A DNA stretch of 64,000 nucleotides from Maribacter spongiicola (GTDB lineage: Bacteria; Bacteroidota; Bacteroidia; Flavobacteriales; Flavobacteriaceae). The stretch lies in NCBI RefSeq assembly GCF_004364165.1, contig NZ_SOAY01000010.1:1701098-1765097 (forward strand), written 5' to 3'. A program made the translations under genes and the position numbers. Positions within the stretch are counted from its first letter, which is position 1. Each line of letters opens with the position of its first letter. The notes under the pieces are model-generated. The model was not told where the DNA came from and ran no database searches. It worked only from the letters and a program-made list of their open reading frames with translations. Shown here in pieces: positions 36,814 to 44,856 of this stretch.

Positions 36814-37689
36814 CTAATTAAGTGTTGGTTTTGTTAAACCTTCTGTAAGCGCCCAAGAATAAAATTGTTCAATCCAGTTATCAGAGGCTAATTGTTGTTT
36901 TTTCATTCCAAAACCATGTCCTCCTTTTGAATACATATGCATACCTGCATTTTTTCCGCTAGTTACCCAATCTGTATACAGTATAGTACTTGGTCTGGCG
37001 AGTCCAAGTGGATCATCTGAAGCACATATTACTAACATTGGCGGTGCATCTTCAGGAATTTTATAGTCACCGATAACGGTCATCCAAGGGTAGACAGGCA
37101 CTATGAAATCTGGTCTAGTAGCCATAGTATAGTTAAAGGTAACACCCATAGTCACTGCACCACCAGCTGAAAAGCCCATGAATCCAATTTTGTTGGGATC
37201 TAATTTCATAGCCTTTGCATTAGTTCTTACGTAAGTAATGGCAGCAAGACCATCCGCAATTGAAAGTGGTAAAACAGGGGCAACTCTTTCTCCTATTTTC
37301 GCAGGGTTGTTTGTGCTCTCCTCTGTAATTTCTTTAATGCCATCGACACTAGTGGGTACTAACCTATATTTAAGAACAAAGGCAGTAATACCATGATTGT
37401 TCAACCATTTCGCAACATCTCTACCTTCACTATTAATACTTAAACCGTAAAGTCCGCCACCGGGGGCAACAATAACACTCGTGCCATTTGGCTGATCTGC
37501 CTCAAAAACTTCTAACCTAGGTATAGCAACGTTGGTTATCACATTAGTTTCCCATATATTAGAGTAGTATTCCTTTTCAGCTGTGGACCAATGTACATCG
37601 GCATTTGTTTCATATGGTAAGTCTACCATTTTTTGAGCAAGTACAGTCATAGAAGTAAAGATGCAGGTAAGTAAAATAAGGCTTTTCAT
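36814..37689 (-). CDS. Secreted alpha/beta hydrolase, esterase-like
   Basis: This 291-residue protein has a signal peptide (1-18, ending TVLAQ). The oxyanion-hole region VIVAPGGGLYGL and the nucleophile elbow GFMGFSAGGA (Ser in FSAGG) are clear, with a catalytic Asp region ASDDPLG and a final KGGHGFG (His). This matches the acetyl esterase/xylan esterase-like group found near glycoside hydrolases. It lies in the GH20/SGNH operon, 11 nt after the aquaporin gene. Xylan, mannan or amino-sugar acetate could be the substrate. Confidence 0.87.
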   Translation of the reverse strand: MKSLILLTCIFTSMTVLAQKMVDLPYETNADVHWSTAEKEYYSNIWETNVITNVAIPRLEVFEADQPNGTSVIVAPGGGLYGLSINSEGRDVAKWLNNHGITAFVLKYRLVPTSVDGIKEITEESTNNPAKIGERVAPVLPLSIADGLAAITYVRTNAKAMKLDPNKIGFMGFSAGGAVTMGVTFNYTMATRPDFIVPVYPWMTVIGDYKIPEDAPPMLVICASDDPLGLARPSTILYTDWVTSGKNAGMHMYSKGGHGFGMKKQQLASDNWIEQFYSWALTEGLTKPTLN

Positions 37690-37700
37690 AGTTGTAAATT

Positions 37701-38432
37701 TTATTGAATTGTTTCAATGATCATATATACTACCGCGGCTAAAACTCCGCCAATTATTGGTCCTACTATTGGTACCCATGCGTAACCCCAATTACTATTT
37801 CCTTTATTATTTATAGGAAGAATTGAATGTAATAAACGCGGACCAAAATCACGTGCAGGGTTAATGGCGTATCCAGTAGGGCCGCCTAAGCCAAAACCTA
37901 TACCCATTACCAATAGTGCTACTGGTAGCGCGTCTAAAGACCCTAGTGAAACTGCACTGTCACCCATGGTACCACCGGCAATATAGAATACGCCGAATAC
38001 AAGCGCGAAGGCTCCAATAACTTCGGTAATCAAATTCCAAAACGGACTCTTAATAGCCGGTGAAGTGGAGAAGGTAGCTAAAATTGCATCAGTATCTTCG
38101 GTGGCTTCGTATTGTTTTTTATAATTAAGCCATACTAAAAGGTTACCCATCATGGCTCCTAAAATTTGTGCTACTATATAGCCTGGCACTGCTGCCCAAG
38201 AAAATTTTCCGGCAACGGCAAGAGCGACGGTTACCGCTGGATTAAGGTGAGCACCACTGCCATCGGCTGAAATGTACACGCCGATAAATACGGCAATACC
38301 CCATGCAAGAGAAATGCCAGTCCACCCGGAATCAGCTCCTTTTGTTCCCTTTAATACAATATTGGCAACAATGCCATTTCCTATAAGAATTAGCATTGCA
38401 GTACCGATAAATTCAAAAATATACGTAATCAT
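37701..38432 (-). CDS. glpF: Aquaglyceroporin (MIP family)
   Basis: This channel for glycerol, water or other small neutral solutes has six membrane segments and the two pore motifs HLNPAVT and GYAINPARDFGPR. The Asp after NPAR marks the glycerol-facilitator subgroup. I placed the start at the ATG 38432 (243 residues, MITYIFEFIGTAM) because the longer frame uses a TTG and adds a polar leader. It heads the operon with the two hydrolases and the GH20 gene. No glpK or glpD is in the window, so its substrate in this operon is open. Confidence 0.92.
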   Translation of the reverse strand: MITYIFEFIGTAMLILIGNGIVANIVLKGTKGADSGWTGISLAWGIAVFIGVYISADGSGAHLNPAVTVALAVAGKFSWAAVPGYIVAQILGAMMGNLLVWLNYKKQYEATEDTDAILATFSTSPAIKSPFWNLITEVIGAFALVFGVFYIAGGTMGDSAVSLGSLDALPVALLVMGIGFGLGGPTGYAINPARDFGPRLLHSILPINNKGNSNWGYAWVPIVGPIIGGVLAAVVYMIIETIQ

Positions 38433-38567
38433 AGTTTGGTTGGATTTTAAGTCGTTTAAGATAATTAAAATCAAGGAATTAATAAGAAATAAAACATTTT
38501 ACAAAGAGATTGATAATAAATTACCTCTAATTATATGAATTTCAACAAAGTGACTTTTTAGAATACA

Positions 38568-38598
38568 TTTGAATATTTTCAGAAGGCTACTACCTTTG
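38568..38598 (+). promoter_or_regulatory. Strong Bacteroidota promoter (TTTG-19-TACCTTTG)
   Basis: TTTG at 38568-38571 and TACCTTTG at 38591-38598 are separated by 19 nt, matching the -33/-7 consensus of Bacteroidota. It lies about 92 nt before the lipoprotein ATG at 38691. Confidence 0.7.
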
Positions 38599-38690
38599 TG
38601 AATTTATACTAATCAAATGCTTAATATGGCAACATCTTATACATAGTTTTGATTACCTTTCATATAGCATAAACTTATTTTGTTGTTATC

Positions 38691-39155
38691 ATGAAAAAAT
38701 TTACCTTTTATTTTATTACTTGTTTGGTGCTATTTTTCACAAGTTGCTCATCTGATGATAGCGAGCCCACAACTGATGATAGTGCCTTGGTCATTGGCAC
38801 CTATATGTTGACTGAAATAAATGTGAATGTAGCCCAAGATGTGAATGAAGATGGTACTGCTTCTAATAATATCTTAGATGAACTTGACTGCTTAAACGGC
38901 ATATTGGAAATTTATGCAGACGGTACATGGGATCTTGATTTGGTAGCACTAGATATTACCAGTGTAACCGGTGATTTTTATGCTATTCGCTGTGGTAGAA
39001 CCAATAACTCTAGCGGTAAATGGACTTTTAAAAGTAGTGTGCTTAGTTTAAATGCATCAAATTTTAGCGACATGGTTTTAAATTCAGCTATTTTAACCGA
39101 AAGTGTAAATGAAGAATTGCCAGGTGTGTTAAATAGAAAATTCACCAAGCAATAA
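38691..39155 (+). CDS. Lipocalin-like lipoprotein
   Basis: This 154-residue protein has a lipoprotein signal with lipobox FFTSC (Cys19), then an acidic linker SSDDSEPTTDD. The rest (IGTYMLTEINV, LEIYADGTWDLD, GKWTFKSSVLSLN) resembles the lipocalin-like/META-type beta-barrels common in Flavobacteriaceae. Two further Cys residues could form a disulfide. Its function is unknown. It is a single gene with a good promoter and stops 2 nt before the convergent SMP-30 gene. Confidence 0.75.
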   Translation: MKKFTFYFITCLVLFFTSCSSDDSEPTTDDSALVIGTYMLTEINVNVAQDVNEDGTASNNILDELDCLNGILEIYADGTWDLDLVALDITSVTGDFYAIRCGRTNNSSGKWTFKSSVLSLNASNFSDMVLNSAILTESVNEELPGVLNRKFTKQ

Positions 39156-39157
39156 GT

Positions 39158-40060
39158 CTAATACCTAACACCATGTACATTCATTTGTAAAGTGTACACC
39201 GAGCCCATTGCAGTAATGAATAATACATCTTGATTTTTACCGCCAAAAGTAACGTTGGCTGTCCAGTTTTCATTGATTGGTATATTCTTTAACTGTTCAC
39301 CTTTTGAATTGAAAATGGTAACACCTTCGCCTGTTAAGTAGATATTACCTAGGTTGTCAATCGTCATACCATCTGAGCCCATGTCTGTAAAAAGTGTGCG
39401 GTCACTTAAAGTACCATTTTCTTGAATGGAGTAGGAGTAGGTTTTTTTGTCACCTATATCTGCTACGTAAAGTTTTTTACCATTTGGAGTGCCAATTATT
39501 CCGTTAGGCTGTGCTAAACCTTTCGCTACTATTGAGATGTTTTTTAAATCTGGCGAAATATAGTAGACATTTTTTTCTTTTATATCAGCTTCTTTCCTTG
39601 TCCAGTAGTCTCTTTGGTAGTAAGGGTCTGTAAAATAGATTCCTCCTTTTTTATCGACCCATATATCATTAGGTCCGTTTAATTTTTTACCTTCAAAATC
39701 GGTAATCAAAGTGTCAATTTTACCATTTTCATGAATTCTCCATAATTCATTTTTATCATCGGCAGCTGCCAATAAATTTTGATCATTGTCGAAATACAAA
39801 CCATTTGCCCTACCTGACGATTCCATAAAAGTATTTATAGAATTGTCGGCTTGGTTCCATTTTAGAATTTTGTTATTCGGTTGGTCTGTAAAATATACAT
39901 TGCCATTTTTGTCTGATGCCGGGCCTTCGGTGAAGCTGAAATTATTCGCAACTTGCACTAGTTCAGAGCCATCTGTAACCAGTGTCTTCTGTTGAGATTT
40001 ACAAGAAACAATTGCTGCAAACAATAGAGAGGTAAAAATTAATCGGTTATAAAATTTCAT
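39158..40060 (-). CDS. SMP-30/gluconolactonase-like lipoprotein
   Basis: This protein of about 300 residues from the ATG at 40060 has a lipobox AAIVSC near residue 20. Six-bladed propeller motifs follow: FTEGPASDKNGNVYFTDQPNNKI, FLNGPNDIWVDKKGGIYFTDPYYQRDYW and GLAQPNGIIGTPNGKKLYVAD... shortened here to LAQPNGIIGTPNGKKLYVAD, with DGMTIDNLGNIYLTG last. Glu, Asn and Asp in these motifs bind the divalent metal in this family of lactonases. A GTG at 40069 would overlap the previous gene but gives no better signal. It follows the TIM-barrel gene by 8 nt, so both probably act on one sugar or lactone. Confidence 0.9.
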   Translation of the reverse strand: MKFYNRLIFTSLLFAAIVSCKSQQKTLVTDGSELVQVANNFSFTEGPASDKNGNVYFTDQPNNKILKWNQADNSINTFMESSGRANGLYFDNDQNLLAAADDKNELWRIHENGKIDTLITDFEGKKLNGPNDIWVDKKGGIYFTDPYYQRDYWTRKEADIKEKNVYYISPDLKNISIVAKGLAQPNGIIGTPNGKKLYVADIGDKKTYSYSIQENGTLSDRTLFTDMGSDGMTIDNLGNIYLTGEGVTIFNSKGEQLKNIPINENWTANVTFGGKNQDVLFITAMGSVYTLQMNVHGVRY

Positions 40061-40068
40061 ATATGCCA

Positions 40069-40902
40069 CTATAAATTCTTTAAGTAGTTCATGTTATGCA
40101 TCATGCTATCAAAAGGGGTACTTGCGTATTCTTCTTGTTCTATATAAATATGTTGAACACCAGATAGTTCTTGCATTTCAAGCATTAACGGAACATCTAG
40201 TATACCCTTACCGAATTCTGTACTTACTTTTTCATGCATATCCATATCTTTTAAATGCCAAAGCGGAAACCTTTGTGGATATTTTTTAAAATAGTGTAAC
40301 GGGTCTTTTCCGGCAATAACCACCCAGCCCAAGTCTAGTTCCATATGTACTAAATCTTTTTGGGTATTATCCATAAGCACATCATATAGTACTTCTCCGT
40401 TTTCAGACTCGAATTCATACTCATGGTTATGGTATCCAAATTTTAAACCATGCTTTTTACACGCTTCGCCAGCTTTATTAAACTGCTCTGATACTTTCTT
40501 GTAATTATCAATTGTTTGTCCGTCACTAGGTAGCGAAGAGCAAATAAGATATTCTTGACCAGAAGCTACCGCATCTGCCATTGTTTGTTCAAACTTATCA
40601 TCTAAATGCACATGACCGCTTGTAAGTTTCATACCTAAACTTTTGCAAGCGGTTCCCATTTGTGCGGGCGTCAGTCCATAATAATACCCTTTTGACGATC
40701 CTGCACTTTCAATTTCTTTAAAACCAAGGCTAGCAATTTTCTCCAACGTTTTCATAGGGTTGGCAAGCATATCATCCCTAAATGAATATAACTGTACGCC
40801 ATAGCTTGAGTTTCTAGTTGTCCCCATTGTTATTTGCGGTAGTAGAACTGTAGCTGCACTTAAAAGACCGGCACTTTTTATAAACTTTCTTCTTGTATTC
40901 AT
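40069..40902 (-). CDS. Sugar phosphate isomerase/epimerase-like TIM barrel with Tat signal
   Basis: This 277-residue protein starts MNTRRKFIKSAG, a twin-arginine signal, so it should be exported folded. The mature part is a xylose-isomerase-like TIM barrel: YGVQLYSFRDDM, SGHVHLDD, KFGYHNHEYEFE, VHMELDLGWVV and LWHLKDMD contain the His, Glu and Asp metal ligands. Such exported epimerases occur in sugar-catabolic loci of Bacteroidota. It is transcribed with the SMP-30-like lactonase; the actual substrate is unknown. Confidence 0.88.
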   Translation of the reverse strand: MNTRRKFIKSAGLLSAATVLLPQITMGTTRNSSYGVQLYSFRDDMLANPMKTLEKIASLGFKEIESAGSSKGYYYGLTPAQMGTACKSLGMKLTSGHVHLDDKFEQTMADAVASGQEYLICSSLPSDGQTIDNYKKVSEQFNKAGEACKKHGLKFGYHNHEYEFESENGEVLYDVLMDNTQKDLVHMELDLGWVVIAGKDPLHYFKKYPQRFPLWHLKDMDMHEKVSTEFGKGILDVPLMLEMQELSGVQHIYIEQEEYASTPFDSMMHNMNYLKNL

Positions 40903-41044
40903 TGGTATAGTAAAAAAATGTTGTTGTTTGATTCTTTTAGCTATCTAAAACCCGCTAGGGTAAATGCTCATACTCTCAAATAGTATTTTGATTTTAAATG
41001 TACGAAAACTAAACAGCATTTTAGTGGGGGAATTAGTGGTTGTG

Positions 41045-41052
41045 TATTTTTG
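41045..41052 (+). promoter_or_regulatory. Candidate -7 promoter element TATTTTTG for mazG
   Basis: An exact TAnnTTTG match lies 14 nt before the ATG at 41067 and inside the longest reading frame, which argues for the ATG rather than the TTG at 41040. Confidence 0.45.
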
Positions 41053-41066
41053 TAAAAATTGTAGTA

Positions 41067-41843
41067 ATGAATAGCAGAAAGGAACAGTTAGAAGCATTAG
41101 ATAGGTTATTGACAATTATGGACGAGTTGCGTGAGCAATGCCCTTGGGATAAAAAACAAACCATGCAATCTTTAAGACACCTTACCATAGAAGAGACTTA
41201 TGAACTTGGTGATGCTATTTTAGATAATGACCTCGATGAAGTGAAGATGGAATTGGGCGATGTGCTTTTACATATTATTTTCTATTCAAAAATAGGGTCA
41301 GAAACCAATGACTTTGATATTGCCGATGTAGCAAATGCTATTTGTAACAAGCTAGTAAATAGGCATCCACATATCTATGGTGATGTCAAAGTAATTGATG
41401 CAGAAGATGTAAAAAGAAATTGGGAACAGATAAAGTTAAAAGAAGGAAAGAAAAGTGTTCTAGAGGGAGTTCCAAAAAGTTTACCTGCATTGGTAAAGGC
41501 AAATAGAATTCAAGATAAAGTTTCTGGTGTCGGTTTTGATTGGGAAGAACCACACCAAGTTTTTGAGAAAGTGCAAGAAGAGCTTGGCGAACTACAAGTA
41601 GAAGTAGAAGCAGGAAACATGGAGAAAATTGAGGCGGAATTTGGCGACGTTCTTTTCTCAATGATTAATTATGCACGATTTCTTGGAGTAAATCCAGAAA
41701 ACGCTCTCGAGCGAACCAATAAAAAGTTTATAAAACGCTTTCAATACCTTGAGGTTAAGGCAAAGGAAATAGGCAAAGAACTTAAAGATATGTCCTTAGA
41801 AGAAATGGATGTATTTTGGAATGAGGCAAAAACTAAAGATTAA
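41067..41843 (+). CDS. mazG: Nucleoside triphosphate pyrophosphohydrolase MazG
   Basis: This enzyme hydrolyses (d)NTPs to NMP and pyrophosphate as a housecleaning or stringent-response function. Two MazG domains are visible. The first has CPWDKKQTMQSLRHLTIEE, ETYELGDAI and ELGDVLLHIIFYSKI. The second has VQEELGELQVEVE, EAEFGDVLFSMINYARF and NPENALERTNKKFIKRF. The EExxE/ExxD pattern binds Mg. Start at 41067 (258 residues) follows the promoter element. It ends 3 nt from the convergent response-regulator stop. Confidence 0.95.
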   Translation: MNSRKEQLEALDRLLTIMDELREQCPWDKKQTMQSLRHLTIEETYELGDAILDNDLDEVKMELGDVLLHIIFYSKIGSETNDFDIADVANAICNKLVNRHPHIYGDVKVIDAEDVKRNWEQIKLKEGKKSVLEGVPKSLPALVKANRIQDKVSGVGFDWEEPHQVFEKVQEELGELQVEVEAGNMEKIEAEFGDVLFSMINYARFLGVNPENALERTNKKFIKRFQYLEVKAKEIGKELKDMSLEEMDVFWNEAKTKD

Positions 41844-41846
41844 TTT

Positions 41847-42251
41847 TTAGTGTTTTAATTCTACATTTAAAATTCTAGAAAGGTCTCTATGTTTTATCGG
41901 TTTTATGAAATAGTCAGAAATTTCAGGAAACGTTTTTGCATGCTCAACATCTTCTGCATTTATAGAAGAGGTCAACATAATAATTTTAATATTTTTATCG
42001 ATTTTCATCGCCACATTCTGAAATTCTTTGATGAATTGAAAACCATTTAATACTGGCATGTGTAAATCAAGAAAAATGATATCAGGTAATTTTTCATTAA
42101 AATTATAATTATCCTGAATAAGTTTCAGCGGTTGAAGTGAATCTGGAAAACCGACAATATTATTTACCGATAATTGATTGAGATATCGCTTCATTACATA
42201 TTTAGATATATCGTCATCGTCGATAATCCAAACTAATGGATCTTGGTTCAT
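41847..42251 (-). CDS. Single-domain response regulator (orphan)
   Basis: This 134-residue receiver domain has acidic residues DDDD (11-14), phospho-acceptor Asp62 (FLDLHMPVLNG), switch Thr94/Ser95 and Lys117 (IKPI). It has no output domain and no kinase gene next to it. Its plan is like that of the regulator at 34055-34441 8 kb away, so it could be served by that or a distant kinase. The spacing between gene ends suggests its 3' end overlaps mazG transcripts. Confidence 0.94.
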   Translation of the reverse strand: MNQDPLVWIIDDDDISKYVMKRYLNQLSVNNIVGFPDSLQPLKLIQDNYNFNEKLPDIIFLDLHMPVLNGFQFIKEFQNVAMKIDKNIKIIMLTSSINAEDVEHAKTFPEISDYFIKPIKHRDLSRILNVELKH

Positions 42252-42634
42252 AAGACTAATAATTAATGGTAATTGGTGTGTTTGTAAGTAATAACGACAC
42301 AGTACTACAAATTAGTATTAATAAAATGTATAGTTTAACACATATTAAGTGTAAATTGTTCATTGTGTTGTGTGTATTTGAGAATTAGTTGTTAGTTATA
42401 ATATTGAAATTCAATAGGTTATAATTGTACTTTTTGTTATGATTCCTGTTTTTTTATGCTAATTTATTTAAGCATCTATTTTGAGATAATTATAATTAAT
42501 TACATATCTTTTTCTTATTTTATCTTCAGAATAATAATTGTAATAAATAGAAGATTTCCCTTTTTTTAAACCTCTTTTTGACGTGCATAAATCGTTCAAT
42601 TAACGGTACCTTTGCCAAAAATTTAGTTTAGGTT
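42252..42634 (+). other. AT-rich divergent intergenic region
   Basis: This 383-nt stretch lies between the orphan response regulator and the MATE gene. It is strongly AT-rich, has stops in all frames, and I see no RNA gene or long hairpin. It holds a -7 element near its right end (42607-42614) and a TTGAC at 42578. The space is large for this compact region and probably holds control sites for both genes. Confidence 0.5.
42607..42614 (+). promoter_or_regulatory. Candidate -7 promoter element TACCTTTG for the MATE gene
   Basis: An exact TAnnTTTG match lies 20 nt before the TTG start at 42635. The upstream TTG at 42578 is farther than the usual spacer. Confidence 0.4.
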
Positions 42635-44002
42635 TTGTTACAGAATTACACCAAAGAATTTAGCTATAATATTAAACTTTCGGTTCCTGTTATTTTAGGA
42701 ATGTTAGGGCACACTTTCGTACAATTGGCAGATAATATTATGGTAGGTCAATTGGGTACGGCAGAATTGGCTGCGGTATCTTTAGGTAACAGCTTTGTGT
42801 TCGTTGCCATGTCTTTGGGCATAGGTTTTTCGACCGCAATTACGCCTCTAGTGGCAGAAGCTGATGGTGCTGGTAATAAAGAAAATGCAAAAAGTGCTTT
42901 AAAGCATGGTTTGGTATTATGTACGATTTTAGGGTTGTCATTATTTGGAGTCATTTTATTGGCAAAGCCGGTAATGTATGTAATGAAGCAACCCATTGAG
43001 GTTGTAGAATTGGCATTGCCATATTTAGATTTGGTTGCTTTTTCATTAGTGCCACTTATAATTTTTCAAGCATTCAAACAATTTTCAGAGGGGTTATCGC
43101 AGACGAAATACCCAATGTATGCCACAATAGTAGCCAACATTATTAATATAGTTTTAAACTACCTTTTAATCTTCGGCAATTTCGGATTTCCAGAAATGGG
43201 TATTGTAGGTGCAGCTATTGGTACATTGGTCTCCAGAATTTTTATGGTTCTCTATCTATGGTTTATTTTAAAAACGAAAGATAAATTTAAGGACTATGTA
43301 ACCGGATTCAATTTTAAAAAAATTGAAAAAACGGTTATGAAAAAGATTATCGAATTAGGTTTTCCATCTTCGTTGCAAATGTTTTTTGAGGTCGGTATTT
43401 TTACCTCCGCAGTTTGGTTAAGTGGTGTTCTAGGTAAAAATGCACAGGCTGCGAACCAAATCGCCCTTAACCTAAGTAGTATGACCTTTATGTTCGGTAT
43501 GGGTCTGGGTATTGCTGCGATGATCAGGGTTGGTAACCAAAAAGGCTTAGCAAATTTTAAAGAGCTTAGGCGTATTGCACAGTCTATTTTTTTATTAACA
43601 TTCATATTGGAAATTGTATTTGCAGCACTCTTCTTATTAGGTAGACATTGGTTTCCGTCGCTATATTTAGATATTGACGATATGACCAATTTTGCAGATA
43701 ACACCGAAGTGTTGATTATAGCTGCCGAACTATTATTGGTAGCAGCTTTCTTTCAAATATCCGATGGAATACAGGTCGTCGTTTTGGGTGCTTTACGCGG
43801 ATTGCAAGATGTAAAAATACCAACGGTAATTACATTTATTTCCTATTGGTTGATTGGCTTTCCCGTAAGTTATTACTTATGCCTACATACAGATTTGAAA
43901 AGCACGGGAATATGGATAGGCTTGCTTACCGGTTTATCGGCGTCGGCTATTATGTTGTATCTTCGATTTAATTATTTAACCAAAAAACTAATCGCACAAT
44001 AA
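42635..44002 (+). CDS. MATE family multidrug/Na+ efflux transporter
   Basis: This 455-residue inner-membrane protein has twelve predicted membrane helices in two related halves. The N-terminal half starts with LGHTFVQLADNIMVGQLGTAELAAVS, and VGAAIGTLVSR lies in the middle, both typical of the NorM/DinF-type MATE family. Such transporters export cationic drugs or metabolites using Na+ or H+. The start is TTG at 42635, because any later ATG would cut into helix 1. It is followed at 53 nt by a small acidic gene. Confidence 0.92.
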   Translation: MLQNYTKEFSYNIKLSVPVILGMLGHTFVQLADNIMVGQLGTAELAAVSLGNSFVFVAMSLGIGFSTAITPLVAEADGAGNKENAKSALKHGLVLCTILGLSLFGVILLAKPVMYVMKQPIEVVELALPYLDLVAFSLVPLIIFQAFKQFSEGLSQTKYPMYATIVANIINIVLNYLLIFGNFGFPEMGIVGAAIGTLVSRIFMVLYLWFILKTKDKFKDYVTGFNFKKIEKTVMKKIIELGFPSSLQMFFEVGIFTSAVWLSGVLGKNAQAANQIALNLSSMTFMFGMGLGIAAMIRVGNQKGLANFKELRRIAQSIFLLTFILEIVFAALFLLGRHWFPSLYLDIDDMTNFADNTEVLIIAAELLLVAAFFQISDGIQVVVLGALRGLQDVKIPTVITFISYWLIGFPVSYYLCLHTDLKSTGIWIGLLTGLSASAIMLYLRFNYLTKKLIAQ

Positions 44003-44055
44003 CGTACCGATTATCGTTATTTGTCTTTAGTGTAACTTTAGATAGTATATTTTTT

Positions 44056-44283
44056 ATGGAATTTCCTAAATTTTTATTGGGCGATAATACAGATTATCCG
44101 ACAGCAATATTTGTAGTACATACCGAGTTTCCAAGGTTTATAATCAATCTTGAAGATGATGAGGTAGAGTGGCTTGAAGAATTTTCTAAAGAAGATGAAA
44201 AAGAATTAGAAGAAGAGGCAGAAACCTTAATTGCTGCTGCTACCGCTTTTTATGATCGCGAAGTATCTAGATACGAAGATTAA
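44056..44283 (+). CDS. Small acidic hypothetical protein
   Basis: This 75-residue protein without signal peptide starts with FPKFLLGDNTDYP, IFVVHTEFPRFIIN and a long Glu/Asp-rich helix. I do not recognise a named family, although similar short acidic genes are frequent in Flavobacteriaceae. ATG start at 44056. It sits between the MATE gene and the PAP2 gene (3 nt away), so it is probably co-expressed with the glycosylation genes. It is convincingly coding: conserved-looking strand/helix pattern and tight operon spacing. Confidence 0.7.
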   Translation: MEFPKFLLGDNTDYPTAIFVVHTEFPRFIINLEDDEVEWLEEFSKEDEKELEEEAETLIAAATAFYDREVSRYED

Positions 44284-44286
44284 ATT

Positions 44287-44856
44287 ATGCTTCAAGAGCT
44301 ATTACAGTTAGATAAAGATGTCTTTTTATACCTCAACGGACTAGGTATGCCACAATGGGATAATTTTTTTCTATTCCTGTCCCATAAGCTTAGCGCTATA
44401 CCGCTTTATATTTTTTTGCTGATTCTTTCTTTTCAGAAATATGGAGGCAAAAAAACTTTGGTGCTACTAGTTTCTGTTGCTCTTTTAATAACGGTTACCG
44501 ATCAGTTAGGTAATTTTTTCAAGTATGGTGTTGCTCGATTACGACCTTGCCATGACCCAGAAATTGAACCATACATGCGATTGGTAAAAAGTTATTGTGG
44601 CGGTAAATTCGGTTATTTCTCTGCACATGCGTCCAATTCTTTTGCATTAGCCGTTTTTTTTGGTAATATTTTAAAGTCAAGACTTAAATATTTAGGTGTT
44701 TTTTTACTCTTGTGGGCGGCTATGGTTGCCTATAGTAGAATATATCTTGGTGTGCATTTTCCGCTTGATGTTATTACCGGTGCTCTTATAGGCTCGTTAT
44801 TCGGCTGGTTGTTTGTAAAGTTATTTATATTTGCACTTCGCAAATTTTCCCTATGA
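44287..44856 (+). CDS. PAP2-family membrane phosphatase
   Basis: This 189-residue membrane protein has the three phosphatase motifs: KYGVARLRP (79-87), SAHASNSF (His114) and SRIYLGVHFPLDV (Arg151, His157). Enzymes of this kind dephosphorylate undecaprenyl diphosphate or lipid A. About five or six membrane helices are visible. Its stop overlaps the start of the GT39 gene by 4 bp (ATGA), so they are translationally coupled. Recycling of polyprenyl carriers, or removing a phosphate before sugar transfer, is a reasonable inference. Confidence 0.93.
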   Translation: MLQELLQLDKDVFLYLNGLGMPQWDNFFLFLSHKLSAIPLYIFLLILSFQKYGGKKTLVLLVSVALLITVTDQLGNFFKYGVARLRPCHDPEIEPYMRLVKSYCGGKFGYFSAHASNSFALAVFFGNILKSRLKYLGVFLLLWAAMVAYSRIYLGVHFPLDVITGALIGSLFGWLFVKLFIFALRKFSL

